Below, one piece after another: positions 10,905-22,715 of a stretch of 64,000 bases of DNA. A program made the translations under genes and the position numbers. The notes beneath the pieces are model-generated. The model was not told where the DNA came from and did not search any database. It was given only the letters and a program-made list of their open reading frames with translations. Origin of the DNA: Linum tenue (taxonomy: Eukaryota > Streptophyta > Magnoliopsida > Malpighiales > Linaceae); contig CAMGYJ010000002.1 in the NCBI GenBank assembly GCA_946122785.1, positions 26,448,492 through 26,512,491 on the forward strand, given 5' to 3'. Position 1 is the first letter of the stretch; every line of letters begins with the position of its first letter.

Positions 10905-11570
10905 TGAATTAAAGACATTTTATTTTTCCTATTTTCTTAATCGGATCGAATCTTCTTCGTTTTAACTCGGATTCCAATTTTTTTTTTTTGCACAGATGGA
11001 ACGAGTTAGTTGTGCTCTAAAAAATGAGATCAATTTTTATATTTTTTTTTGAAAATTTTCTTCGTACCTCTCGTTACCAAACTCTATACCATATGGTATC
11101 TCCTTCGTTTTTGAGTCCTTTTGAAAATATTTGCACAGAAGGAACGAGTTCATTATGATCTATTGAATCTACAAATTTCTGGGTGAAAAAATACAGGACT
11201 AAAAAATATCATACTATACCACCCTGGTATGGGGATGGTAACTTGTGGTACACAATAACACAATGATCAAAGTCGTAAATGATAGTTAGTATACTCTAAC
11301 TATCATGTATTCAACCATCCTACAGTATTGGTATGTTCATACCACCATATGGTATGCTCTTATTTAATATCAATTACACTCAAAAAAATGTCTCAATTTT
11401 TTTTTTTGTTCTAAAAATATATCAAAGTGAATATCATTTTGAAGAGCACAATTAATCTGATTTATCTGTGCAAAAAAATTTAAATTCAGACTTAAAACGA
11501 CAGAGAAATCGTCCATTAGAAATTAAAGGGGAAAAGATTAAAGACTTTTTATAAGAGACAGGATGTTGAT
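10905..11570. repeat. Degenerate fold-back element
   Basis: The left arm near 10905-11100 matches the complement of about 11370-11570. The shared landmarks are a CGTTTTAA stretch, a T-run, TTTGCACAGAT and TTGTGCTCT-AAAATGA. The match is imperfect, with many substitutions, so this is an old element. The centre holds an inverted pair around ACCATATGGTAT. No coding potential is seen. Confidence 0.55.
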
Positions 11571-12223
11571 GTCTCGCTGATGTGAACAGACTATTGACCC
11601 ACCTGATTCAAACTCCAAAATGAGTACACATTGGGATTTTAGAGAATGAATATGAGAAAAAATAAAAGATTAATTATATAAACTAACTACGTATTTCTTC
11701 ATGTTAGTTATATAAGGGACATTTACATACTAAAAAGTATTTTTTTAATATATAAAAGTCCATTGTCACGCCATTATATGAATTGGTTAGTATATTTCTT
11801 CATCCATGCACACACTTCACATTTGTTTGATGTAAAAAACAAAAAAGGATTAAATATTTAGCAAGCAATGTTCTTAAATCAACCATGTCATATTAAGCTT
11901 AACATTAGTCATTCCTACTTTTTTGGGCTCCCTTTCACCTCCTCGAGTAACTTGAAGTGGAATTGGCATGATTGAACTCAGAAATGATAACATCATCTTC
12001 ATCGCATGACGAGGAAAACTCTTTATCTTCAATTTATTGCATGTCAAATTTTATCATATCATCTTCAACATAAGAATCCCAATCATTAAGAAAACAGAGA
12101 CAAAAACCTGAGCAAAAAGCCATATTGGATGATCTCATAAGGTTATTACATCTCAATCTCATCTCTTGTTACTCCTCTTAGCAGCAGCGTCAGAGTCCTC
12201 ATCTCTCTGCTCTTCATTCTTAG
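11571..12223. other. Intergenic; possible - strand coding relic
   Basis: Mostly AT-rich DNA without features. On the - strand, about 12080-11930 reads as an acidic peptide (including SYVEDDMIKFD and SSSCDEDDVIISEF) with one internal stop. I do not recognise it and would not call it a gene. Confidence 0.25.
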
Positions 12224-12373
12224 TCGTCATCGAACAACAACAACTACGATGTCGCCATCGAGCTCAACTCCCATGTCTCCCCTCCTTACCACTGGGAGCA
12301 ATGCCTCGATTTGAAGGTGAAAGCATATGAGGGGACCCAGCATGTAACTCTTATAAACAAGCTAAGCACTGTC
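12224..12373 (+). pseudogene. WW-domain-like gene fragment, split by a LINE
   Basis: Fifty open codons read SSSNNNNYDVAIELNSH and then PPYHWEQCLDLK. The YHWEQCLDL stretch matches the start of the WW domain of a plant protein family where it is normally followed by TGEIYYINW. Here the sequence departs after LDLK, so this is a fragment or rearranged copy. The last 18 bases are the target duplication of the LINE that follows. The original DNA resumes at 18589, where the frame soon meets a stop. Confidence 0.5.
12356..12373 (+). repeat. LINE target-site duplication, left copy
   Basis: AACAAGCTAAGCACTGTC is repeated exactly at 18571-18588. A duplication this long is typical of L1-type insertion. 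It brackets everything from the LINE endonuclease to its 3' end. Confidence 0.9.
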
Positions 12374-13470
12374 TCGGAACTCGACAGGTGGTTTGGCTCT
12401 GCTTTGGGATGATAGTATTGATTTCAAGTTGCAGACTTTATCGAATAATCATATAGTTGGGATACTGAAGTATGCAAGTGAAAGTTTCGAGCGGAGGTTT
12501 ACGGGATTTTATGGGTGGTCAGAAGGGAAAACAAGTTGCAGTCATGGATTTGCTACGTACCCTTCATAGTCGGTTATCACTACCTTGGCTAGTGATGGGA
12601 GATTTTAACCAGGTCCTGTGCGGGACAGAGAAGAGAGGTTCAAGATTAGAGGAGGAGCACGACATGCAACCTTTGCAAATGATTTAGTCGATACAAACTT
12701 GGAGGACCTGGGTTTCGTGGGCTATCCGTTCACGTGGGATAATGCCCGTTCGAGAACTGCTTTCACAGAGGAAAGATTGGATATGGCAGTATGTAGGGCT
12801 GTTAATGAACCAAGCCGCTCATGAACGACTCGGTGTGCGACTCGAGAAAAATTCGTTCGACACTCGATTCGTTTTAATCGAGCCGGCTCGCGAACAAGCT
12901 CGTTAACTAAACGAGCCGAACTCGAGCCATACCATGTTCAGCCTCGAAAGCTCGCGAACAAGCTCATTAAATGGTTTGGCATAAAAAGGGATTAGAATTT
13001 ATGGATTTCATGTATTGAAATTGAGATAAAATATTGTGTTTTACTTTGCTAGACTTTGCTATAGTGTTTGAATGTATTTTGTGAGCAGTTTTAGGTCAAT
13101 CTTGAGCTATCATGAACATTTTATGAGTTGAACTCGATTTTGGGCTCTTTAAGCTTATATGACGAGCCGAGCTCGAGCTTTCATTTTCATAAACAAGCTG
13201 AGCTCGAGCTTGCATATTAAAGCTCGTGACGAACACGAGCTCGAGCCCGAACTATGGCAAAGCTCGGCTCGACTCGGCTCATTAACAGCCCTAGCAGTAT
13301 GTAATAGTGATTGGGCCCAGAACTATAAAAAACCAGTAGTGAGACATTTGGGTCGCCCAAACTCGGACCATAGGGCCCTCTTGTTGGATATGAAAGGTGA
13401 TGAGATGGAGGAAATCAGGTGGGGAGGCGATTTCGGTACGATGCGGGTTGGGCAAATGGAAGAGGAGTAA
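12374..13470 (+). pseudogene. LINE apurinic endonuclease domain, interrupted by a MITE
   Basis: Fragments in several frames match plant LINE endonuclease. First a GGLALLW-like segment, then PWLVMGDFNQVL near 12585-12615, then DLGFVGYPFTWDNARSRT and ERLDMAV near 12700-12790. After the MITE the text resumes with CNSDW and HLGRPNSDHRALLL, which holds the catalytic SDH motif. When the 501-bp MITE and one copy of its 8-bp duplication are taken out, the frame joins as ERLDMAVCNSDW. Several frameshifts elsewhere show the gene is dead. Confidence 0.85.
12794..13294. mobile_element. 501-bp hAT MITE with exact target duplication
   Basis: The ends TAGGGCTGTTAATGA and TCATTAACAGCCCTA are perfect inverted repeats of 15 bp. 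GCAGTATG flanks both sides exactly (12786-12793 and 13295-13302). The interior is rich in GAGCTCGAGC and GGCTCG subterminal repeats on both strands. It is inserted in the LINE endonuclease. An ORF across 13159-13470 is a chance joining of MITE and LINE. Confidence 0.93.
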
Positions 13471-14900
13471 AGAGATTGTGTGGAAATTTGGGAACGAGAT
13501 AGAGGGGCGAAGGTGAAGGAGCGATTAGGATCTTGTGAAAAGGAAATGCATAAGTGGAACCGGGAGAAATTTCGACATTGGAGAGATAGATTAAAGGCGA
13601 TCGATAAAGAGCTGAGGAGACTAGAGGAGGAACCCTATCAGAAAATTGGGTGGAGATCCGTCGTTGCTGGAGGCGGAAAGAGTCGAGCTTCTAATTTAGG
13701 AAGAGAAAAATGGCATCAAAGATCAAGAATCAGTTGGATCCAAGCTGGGGACCGGAACCAAAGTTCTTCCACAGGCGTGCGTCGGAACGAAAGAGAAGAA
13801 ACACCATTCGGAAGCTCATTGACGAGGATGGTAGAGTATTCCTGGGGCAAGAAGAGGTAAGCAAATGCCTTGTGATTACTTTAAAAGCTCTTTGATAACC
13901 ACGGTGGTAGAGGAAGTAGGAGAGTTACAGATAGAGTAATAAAAGAGTTTCTGCCGTAATGAACGAGTGGCTTGCGAAGCCGTCTACGACGGAGGAAATT
14001 GAGGAAGCTCTGAGGCAAATGGGGTCGATGAAAGCCCGAGGAGGAGACGGTTGTCCAACCCTCATGTATGGGATTCCCAGTGGGTCTGGTTAGGCAGATC
14101 AATAGCATTATTTCAAACTACTGGTGGGGTGAGAATGGGGAGAAGAATAGAATCCATTGGAAGAATTGGAGATTCATGTGTAAAGACAGGGAGAATGGGT
14201 TGCTAGCAAAGCAAGTGTGGTAGTTACAGCATAATCCGGAATCCCTCATTGGTTGGATTTTAAGGGCGAATTTGGGAAGATAGGTGGGTGCCTGATCTGC
14301 CAGCGCGAAAGCCACAAGGAGTTCTGGGGAGATTTGGCTTTGACTTTGAGCATGTTAATGAATTGATGGATAGTGAGTCGGGGAGATGGAGGGAGGATTT
14401 TCTGGGTTGCTGTTCTCTGAAGAAGAAGCTCGTGCGGTGAGGGCAATCTCGTTACCTCGAAACCCAGTAAGAGATACTTTGTGCTGGGATCATACCCCGA
14501 ATGACAGATATAGCGTGAGGTCGGGTTATAATATGGCAATAGAAGACCCCCCGGAGGAGCCTGAGGAGGAAAGCGAGGATGACCCAAATGGTCAGGCTAG
14601 TACAAATCATGATTGGAAGGCCATGTGGAAGATCAATACCCCCCCCCCCCCCTCACCCACCCCAAAGGTAAAGTATTTATCTGAAGAGTTATGCATAACA
14701 TCCTACTAACAAATGTGAACGTGACAAAGAAAATGGAGGACAGGTGTGTGCCTGACCGCCCTACTACGGTTTAGTTGAAACCCAAACACACAGGTTCCTT
14801 GAGTGTGAATGGTCTAGTCAAATTTGGAGGAGATCGACCTGTCCTGATCAGTGTAATTTTTCAGAAGGAGAAGATATGTAGGTGTGGATGGATAGACTGT
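13471..14900 (+). pseudogene. LINE linker, deleted RT and zf-RVT region
   Basis: The linker carries SRISWIQAGDRN followed by KFFHRRASERKRRNTI, typical of L1 proteins just before RT. The RT domain then begins (EEIEEALRQMGSMKARGGDG) but jumps near 14080 directly to a part that normally follows RT, read as QINSIISNYWWGENG. The catalytic palm with the YxDD box is therefore missing through an internal deletion. The zf-RVT part follows, with SLPRNPVRDTLCWDHTPNDR and YSVRSGYNMA at about 14450-14540. Further frameshifts are present. Confidence 0.8.
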
Positions 14901-14979
14901 TAAGAACTGCGGATTCTGGTACGGTGGGAAGTATATGCTCTTTGCTATGGTTTCTATGGTGTAAATAAATAATCATAAG

Positions 14980-17900
14980 TTTAATGGGAGGAAGCTCGAG
15001 GAGGAGGATGTAGCTATCCGAACTCAGGATCGGATTGTGGAGTTTAGACATGAACAACAAGTGCTGGATAGGGGAAGGGAACAAGGGAGCCGAATTAAAG
15101 ACTGGCGCCCACCAGCAATGGGGCTACTGAAAGTTAATACTCATGCAAGTTGTTTAGGTGAGGGAGGAACAGGGTTGGGGATGGTGGTTCGAGACTGGAC
15201 AGGAGCCTTCAGGTTTGCTGCTGCAACGAGAGAAACAGAACAATGGAATCTAACAGCAGTGGAGGGGCGGGCAATCCTTTTTGCGTTAAGGAAGATGAAG
15301 GAGCTTCAATATGGCCCTTTTGTTATAGAATCTGATTGTTTGGCCTTGGTTAATAGGTTAAAGCAGGGAGCGGTGGACTTGAATGAGTTGGGGACGATCT
15401 GTAACCTGATTTTGACGGCGGACGGAGTGGAAGATTGCAGGGAATGGATGTATGCTAGTCGGGAAGCTAATTCGGTCGCTCACAAGCTTGCCCACATGAA
15501 AATTAGTCATAGTTCTTCTATATGTAAAAGCGGGCTACGCTTTATTGGCCCAAAATGCTGTTACTGTTTCATTTTTTATCGTTTAGTACCCAACTCCCTC
15601 TAGACTTCCTCCCAAAATGGCTTCCCTCTCCTCTCAGACCCGATGTTGTTTCTGACCCCGACCCCGCGAGATGATATCTGTCTTGCTTCACCACTTACCT
15701 CCTCTTCACTCGCGCACTCTACCGCCCATGCCATCTTTGTACAGCTCCTGCAACACGGCACAAGTCATGCTCTGTACAGCGTAGGAACCACTCAACAACT
15801 CCATTGTGCACTGGGAGAAGTGTTGCCTTCTACGGTTGCAGCCTTTGGACCTCATTCTCGCCCCCTATTGGGATTGGAGTCTCTCCATCTCTCTTTCACT
15901 TATGTTCCCTTTTTCTCTCTCTCTCTGCAGCAAATCTTTGAAAGCTTTCTGAGGGATTAGATCATGGAGAACATTGGGCTCTTCCGTCTTCATCGTCCAC
16001 GACAACACTCATGGTGGTAGTCTCAAAATTAAAGCGGATTCGCAGTGGCTGAGTCTCCATAGATAAGGTACGCAGCTCGTCCGGAGAAGAACCCAACGGA
16101 TGAGAGTATTAGTAAGGTACGCAACTCGACTTATTTGTCAGTTCTGGTTCCCCTCTAATTTCTATCTAACTGATCTCTTTGTCTCTCTCCGGTCCATATG
16201 GCTCGCTTCTGAGTTCTTCACTGACTTGCAGAAGTCTACTCCGATCTCGACCTCAATACCCTCTCATCTTCGTCTTCTCCAATCTCATGGGGGAGGGAGA
16301 TGATTTGTGTTCTGGCGCTTTTTTGTCAACTTTGCCTTACATGAAGAGAAGGAGCCCCTGGTCTTTGTCATGGACGAAAAGTTCTTTGCTGGAGACTTCA
16401 ACAAATTTGATGGCCTTTAGATTGGCAACCGTCCATGACTCTCTCTGGTGAATTTGTTTTTACATATTTCTTTCATGGGTTCGTTCGTTTTTCTTAACAG
16501 AAGGGTCTGTTTGATCTATTTTCAGCGGAAATACCGGATACAACTTAAAAAGACATGGCCCTGATCAATTATATCTCAATCTCTTCACGACTCTCTCAAT
16601 TCCGCACCAAGAGGTCAGTCACTGAGTTACCTAATTGTACTTCGCTTGATTGATTTCATTGTTGGTGAAGTGTTTTATTGAATGAGAGTTCTATATTTGG
16701 CGCTGCAGTTGGCTCAATGACAGAGGGTCGGTTGGGAGAAGATAAGCTTTTATGCTTTCACTTGGGTTGCTCTCTCAATCCAATTGGTGTGGAGTAGCCA
16801 CCGCTTCAGAGTTTACATACAGTAATCTTCTTTACTCTCTTCCAAGTATACACGCAAATATCAGTTGTTTCCATAGCTCATATTTAGAATCAAGAATGAT
16901 TATTGTGACACTACTTGCACTAGACTTGCTTCTTTCTTTGATCTCTGTTGGCTGCCTCATTCACCTATTCTCAATCCACTGCCTGCACTAAGGGGAAAGG
17001 ATTATGGCAATACCAGTTCCTAGGATTAAGGGTTAGTCAGTACTCAGTATGTACAATTTCAGTTCCTAGGATCCAGACGTAACTTCTTCCTTTCATGTAA
17101 TGATTTATTGCAATTCTAATGCATGAACTTTCCTCGGTTATTATTCGGTTTTGTTTGACGATTGATTAGAGTTCCTTAGAGGATTTCTTATTTTCAATCA
17201 TTATGTCAGTCCTGCAGCTCTTTCATGTTCCCTACAGAGTTTCTTCTCGGCCCATTACTATTCCTTGCTGCCTTTCTTGAACTTCAATAGTTTGGAATGA
17301 GTGGAAAACACTGCCTCCTACTACTTCCAGTTTTGCTCAACCACGAATGATGTTTTAATCCAGCTCCAGTAAATTGTGGCTGGGAGAAGTTGTATCTGTC
17401 GTTGGAAAGAGGCGTTGAGGGAATGAGAAGAGAGTGACTGCGAGTCATTACAATTCCACATGAAGTGTGCTATAGTTATTTCTAACGAGATTAGGCAACG
17501 GGAAAGTACAATGTTGTTGGAACCTATAGAGGTGATAGCTCCATGGAGATGGTGTTATGGTCATCCCATGACGTACTTTTCCCCTCTGGAAATTTCTAAC
17601 TAGGTGTTTTCTTATAACATTATCTGCAGATCGGGCTACTCCATTCTCAGAAGATAGTTTCTTCAGTTCATTAGAAGGATGCTTGAATGATGAGACAAAT
17701 GCACTGAAGCTTCACCAATAATTTATCCAGAACCAGTAATTGAAGGATGCGTGAACTACAGTATTGGTTAAGAGCAATCTCTTGGCCATTCAAAATCAGC
17801 AACAACAATATTGGTTCTGTAAATTTCAGAGGGGGTTCATGTACTTCAGTCTGTGCTATGTACAATCCATGCGCTTTCATTTTCTTTCTAAACTTCATGG

Positions 17901-18526
17901 TCTCTGTATTTGGTGCAATGTATGTCACTTGATTGTCATTTGTGCTTATCTAAATATAGTCTATTAATTGATTGGTTTCAGTTCTGTCACTTGCGAAAAC
18001 ATGTGCTTCATTCATCGTGATACTCAGGCAGCCAACAGACTCTTGGATGTAGTTTCTTACATAGCCTTCCTTTGGAGATTATATAGCACATGGATTTTAT
18101 GTTTGTCTATATATGGGTTCTGCTCTAGAATTCAGAGCGGTGTAGAAACTACAAGGCTGGATGAGTTGCTTAACTTCATTATCAATTAAGTGTTTACTTC
18201 CATTGTAAGTAGCATATCTTTTTTTTTTTGGCAGAGTACTTTAGCGAGTTTCGTACACATATTTTTTCAATACTATTTCTTTGTATAAGCGTTGAATGTT
18301 GTTTTTCTTTTCTAATGAAGATTGCTCAAATTCTGCTATGACAATGTGGGTATGAATTGATATGATGTCTGAAATAAAGAGTTTCACCTGTTATTAATAC
18401 ATTTCTTTTAAATATAAGGCTATGTACGCCGCGGGTATTGATACTAGTCAATGTAATAGTTGGGTAGGTGTTTCCCCTTCATTCATTTCGAAAGAATTAT
18501 ACTTGGATAATTGCCATTTGGCCTAA
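14980..18526 (+). pseudogene. LINE RNase H and C-terminal tail, split by a Helitron
   Basis: At 15097-15516 the frame reads DWRPPAMGLLKVNTHAS, EGRAILFALRKM, IESDCLALVNRL and REANSVAHKLAHM. This is the RNase H-like domain (RVT_3) found at the end of plant L1 elements. The first catalytic Asp (normally VNTDG) is His here. After the Helitron, 18448-18526 continues with SWVGVSPSFISKELYLDN and a TAA, the expected LINE C-terminus. The next 44 bases contain AATAAAA and end in the A-run at the target duplication. Confidence 0.82.
15517..18447 (+). mobile_element. Non-autonomous Helitron
   Basis: The 5' end TCTATATGTAAAAGCGGG has the TC start and AT-rich opening usual for plant Helitrons. The 3' end is a GC-rich short hairpin around GCCGCGGG, then ATTGATACTAG followed by T, the classic CTAG-T terminus. 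The flanking LINE tail becomes continuous when it is removed. No target duplication is present, as expected. The base before TC is T rather than the usual A, a small mismatch to the rule. No Rep/helicase is encoded; the 2.9 kb interior looks like mixed exon and intron DNA (several pyrimidine-rich CAG acceptors) that may be captured, but I recognise no gene. Confidence 0.72.
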
Positions 18527-18588
18527 TTAATAAAATTACAGGAGGTGCGGTCCCTCCTTTCCCTTAAAAAAACAAGCTAAGCACTGTC

Positions 18589-20271
18589 GAGGCCCATCGC
18601 TAGCCGGACTTCAGAGAAAGACGCTGCATTCGCCAAGGCCAACAACGTACCGTCCGGTAAATTATTCATATCATTTCAATTTCCATTCACGTAACAAGCC
18701 GAGTCAGTTCGTCGATTGCTCTCTGGTCATCCAAAGCTGAGTTCCTTTATCTCCAACACTTTGTTGTGTTTACCTGACGTTTTTCGTCAGTATAGTGTTT
18801 TCAATTATTTGGACCTTAGATTTATTTGGAAGTTTGATCTCGTTCGTGGTCCACGGCGGATGCTCTCGCCCTTATCATTAGTATAGAATGAACACTATTC
18901 TTATCACTAACGACTGCTTCTTTAAGGTTACTTTGGTAGGATATAACCTCCGACACGACGGTTCTCCCTTCCGCTGCTGTCTCCGACGGCTCACGATTCA
19001 ATTTGGATTTGGGCCGATTTTTCAGGTAAGTAACGTAAAACTTATTTGTAATTATTCCTCATTCTTTTTCTTTGTTGTCTTTTATGATTTATCCCTCCAT
19101 TAAATTGTTCATTTGAGGTTATTTTCAAAACCTGCCATTATTTAGGATCATTTACTTGCGTTGATATTAAATTTGATTAATTATTTATTTACTTGTCTTT
19201 CTGCTCCCATTTAAATTCGTTTATGTTATTTCGAGAATTAAATTGAAGTCAAAATTATCATTTTGGCTTTAATTTATTCAATTTAAATTCACTACTTTCT
19301 TACTTTCTTATCATCGGTTACTGCTCCGTTCAAATTCGAGCTCTACTTTCATTTTTGCCTCTATCGTATCTTACCCAATTTGAGCTTCCATGTATTTATT
19401 TCCTTCCTTCTTTTGTTAGGGTTGTACTTTGAATAATTATTCATTAGTCATTACTATATTTTTGACAAGGGAATAATTATTCATTAGTCATTACTATAAT
19501 GATTACAGGTTATACATTTTCCCATATTATATATATTTTGTAGCAATGGTATTTTTAATTGTTTTGTGACTAATTATGTTACCTTTTTTATTTTCTGTAG
19601 TAGAATTATATAAATCCTCAATCACCATTGATGTTATGCCTCTTTCTTAGTGGTAGATTTTAATATCTTTAGATATGGATTTCTAGCATTACATAGTGGA
19701 TTCTTTTGAGTTCACCACGTTGCAAGAGAATCTTATCGTAATTAAGATACATGAAGGACGTACAATCGACCTCATCTGTATATCAAGATGCTTCAAAGAG
19801 GAAGTCTTCCCATTCGGAAGCCGACTCTATTATAAAGGAAGGTCTTCTTTCTCTCTTCTCACTCCCCGTGTCAGTTTCGTGTCATTTTGCTCCTTAGAGC
19901 AGCTGCCCATCTCGTGACATAACAGACTCTTTCATCGGGAGTCCGATTGTATACGGACTACTGTTCTTTATTATTGTAGTTATATTTTTTTTTTGTTCGA
20001 CCATGCCCTGGAGGCTTATCTTGGATTAAAAAAACGCATCCCAATCATTATATTTTTTCTCATAATCCTCCTTTTATCTGGTAAAAAAATATAATTGTAG
20101 TGAACATAAACTAATGATTCTGCACTATCAGTATTTAGCCTAATTCTTTTCACATTATGGATGAAACTATGTACTCTAAACTCTTTCAGTACAAGAGGTA
20201 TTAACATTTCGAGACAATACCCTCACAGCCAAACCATACAATTCTAGAGCTGTTGCACCATGTAAATTACA
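18589..20271 (+). other. DNA beyond the LINE; no recognised gene
   Basis: The first 70 bases continue the pre-LINE locus and stay GC-richer (coding-like), then give way to AT-rich DNA with a splice-donor-like CAGGTAAG at 19023. A 28-bp unit around AATAATTATTCATTAGTC is duplicated in tandem at about 19428-19505. I see no supported ORF. Confidence 0.35.
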
Positions 20272-20279
20272 CCATCAAT

Positions 20280-20990
20280 TAGGGGTGGGCAATGGGCGGG
20301 TTGGGTGGATTTTGGTTTCAAATTGACCCACCCGCTGACTAGCGGGTTGGTATAATTGTCACCCACTATCCACCCACATTCTTCTGCGGGTTGGGTGGGT
20401 GGCGGATGGGTGCGATTGGGTTGTGGGTTAACCCGCAAAAGCAATTCTCCACATAGCGGCTAAGAAAGTTTAAGAACATTATAATAAGTTCCTTGTAAAT
20501 TAGTAAGATTGTAACAATTTAAACACTTCCTACTTTGTCTAATGTGAATCCATGTAGTATTTACATCAAAATTTTCAATACTCTACCAACCAATTGTGTA
20601 AATAATTTGAGAAAACGGACGCATTTTACGACTTTGATAAAATTATTAGTTTATAATATGAATCCAATATCTAATGGATATTACACAACACAATAACGAA
20701 TAATAGTAGTCTAAATATATTCTTTATTCTCCAATTTTAGTAGTAGATGGCTAGTGTGTAGTGCGGTTAGGAAATATGATGAATATTCGATAGCATAAGA
20801 AAAACCATTTTAGCATGTAAAAATATAGTGCGGGTCATTCGAGTGACCCACAATCCACCCACATAACTGCGGGTAAGAGATTTATCAACCCACAATCCAC
20901 CCACATCAATCACCCATTACTTGCGGTTCGGATTATTTGCGAATGAATCGGCAAAAACCCGCGAATTAACCACCCGCGTGCCCACCCCTA
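20280..20990. mobile_element. 711-bp hAT MITE
   Basis: The ends TAGGGGTGGGCA and TGCCCACCCCTA are inverted repeats. CCATCAAT (20272-20279) and CCATCAAC (20991-20998) form an 8-bp target duplication with one mismatch. GCGGGTTGGGTGG-like subterminal repeats occur at both ends. The centre is AT-rich and non-coding. Confidence 0.9.
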
Positions 20991-21778
20991 CCATCAACAA
21001 CAGGTAGTACTTCTCTATCAAACATTGCTTTCGGACAAGCAAAAATTACCTAAATGATCATTAAATTAGTTTAATCTAAAAATCCACTAACAATCTGTTA
21101 ACAATCAACAAAAATACCCTAATGCGACGAATTGTGATTTGTGAATCCTATACTAAGAGCAATAAATCCTAAAATTGACGAATCTCATTCCAGCTAAAGT
21201 GGTTGTCATGCTGGTGGCACCTGGTTCAACTTGTGCCGGTCATGAAACCGACATGACACTACCGGTATGACCGGTATGATTGGCTTACGCGTTCTAAACA
21301 AAATGATATCATTTTAATAAATTTAACTAATAAAAATATTATTTTATTATTCATTTTATGAATTTAATAGTTAAAAATTGATGATATTTGTTTGATTGTA
21401 ACTAAATTGTCCACAAATATGTTTTATATATGATTAAATATACTGGACATTAATTGTTTTCACATTTTTTTAAACTGGCATGAACCATCACAAACTGATT
21501 ATACCATCGGTCATACCATTCCGCTTGTCAAACCGACACAACGGTATAAATTCGATTTGACAACTAACAAAAGAAGTTGGACCCAATGGCCGCACACCTC
21601 CTCGCTATTAGAAAAAGAAGGTTTGAATTTCCTCGGGAACTCGCTCCCGTATTCAAGCCCAAGCAATTCCTCCTGAGGAAGTACCAATCACCGTCTCTAG
21701 AAGACTGCGATCGCCGGCTGAAAAAAGTTCAATGGCGCCCTTCCCAACAGACAGAATGAACCAACACCCTCCTCCACT

Positions 21779-21782
<4 letters not shown>

Positions 21783-21845
<63 letters not shown>
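21783..21845. repeat. (TA)31 microsatellite at the promoter position
   Basis: An uninterrupted TA dinucleotide run of about 63 bp ends 62 bases before the ATG of the exonuclease gene. No other TATA box is seen closer to the ATG, so the run itself may supply the TATA element. Confidence 0.95.
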
Positions 21846-21848
<3 letters not shown>

Positions 21849-21907
21849 ACCACCGCAAAACCATTCTTCACTCATCATCCCACACGCATAAGACCAAAAA
21901 CAGAGCT

Positions 21908-22495
21908 ATGGCAAACAACAATGTCAGAATCATCCACTTCTCCGGCGAAGCAATAGAAACCACTGTCACCAGCAGGGCCTCCGTCGTCGACAACTGGGTC
22001 CAATCCATTCCTGCAGGCCGGAAACTTATCGTGGGCCTGGACTGTGAGTGGAGGCCCAACACCACCCCTTTGATGAACAACAAGACAGCTCTGCTTCAGC
22101 TCTGCGTGGGAACCAAATGCCTCATCCTCCAGCTGTTCTACCTCGACTACATTCCCCAGTCCCTCAAGGATTTCCTCCGTGACCCGAATCACACTTTCGT
22201 CGGCGTCGAGGTGGATCGCGACGTCGCGAAACTCGGTGCTGATTACGGGCTGAGCTGCACTTCTGTGGTTGATGTTCGTGAGGTCACTCTGGCGAAATGG
22301 CCGAATATATTCTGGAGGAAACCTGGGCTGAAAGATATTGCTAAGAAAGTTGCTGGAATTAGCATGCCGAAGCCGATGAATGTGTGCAGGAGTGATTGGC
22401 AGCAGAGGATTCTTGAGGAGAAGCAGATTGAGTATGCTTCCATTGATGCTTTTGCTTCTTGTAGGACTGGTCATGTTCTGCTTAAGGATCGTTGA
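21908..22495 (+). CDS. Werner-type DEDDy 3'-5' exonuclease (WEX-like)
   Basis: The 195-residue protein is a single DnaQ-like 3'-5' exonuclease domain of the plant Werner-exonuclease-like family, which removes nucleotides from nucleic acid 3' ends. The catalytic residues are all visible: D45 and E47 in VGLDCEW, D105 in FVGVEVDRDVAKL, and Y176 with D180 in EYASIDAFAS (the DEDDy form). GLKDIAKKV at 140-148 is the usual helix between motifs. The frame is intact and intronless, and the length suits small plant WEX-like proteins, which lack a helicase domain. The start is the first Met after a pyrimidine-rich leader and has G at +4. It is probably nuclear or cytosolic, since no targeting peptide is seen. 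Its biological substrate cannot be told from sequence. Confidence 0.93.
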   Translation: MANNNVRIIHFSGEAIETTVTSRASVVDNWVQSIPAGRKLIVGLDCEWRPNTTPLMNNKTALLQLCVGTKCLILQLFYLDYIPQSLKDFLRDPNHTFVGVEVDRDVAKLGADYGLSCTSVVDVREVTLAKWPNIFWRKPGLKDIAKKVAGISMPKPMNVCRSDWQQRILEEKQIEYASIDAFASCRTGHVLLKDR

Positions 22496-22715
22496 ACTGT
22501 TTGATTTTCTGGCTGTTTGTTTCCTTATGAATCGGTTCTGTGTTTTTCATTAACTGTCGGATCCTTTTCAAGGTTGGAACATCTATCTGTTGTGTTGGCT
22601 TCCATCCTCCCAATGTATGCTGCTATGGTCCTTTCTATTTAATGCAGTCATTATTGGGCAAGAGATTTTTCGTCTTTGGTCGAGTGAGACAGACCGAATT
22701 CAACATTTTGGTAAA

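Larger units (their letters stand above)
12374..18570 (+). mobile_element. 5'-truncated L1-type LINE with two nested insertions
   Basis: The LINE starts abruptly inside the endonuclease domain directly after the target duplication and ends at 18570 in a short A-run, with an exact 18-bp duplication on both sides. Reading order is endonuclease, linker, a deleted RT, zinc-finger-like RVT region, RNase H and 3' tail. A hAT MITE (12794-13294) and a Helitron (15517-18447) interrupt it; removing both restores continuous LINE homology. Without them it is about 2.8 kb. It cannot be active. Confidence 0.9.

Noticed and set aside
13159..13470. 103-codon ORF across the MITE and LINE
   Set aside because: It is a chance fusion of MITE subterminal repeats with LINE endonuclease.
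21180..21560. GTTGTCATGC...TTGACAAC inverted ends as a possible MITE
   Set aside because: The inverted match is short and no target duplication was found, so it is below the level for a feature.
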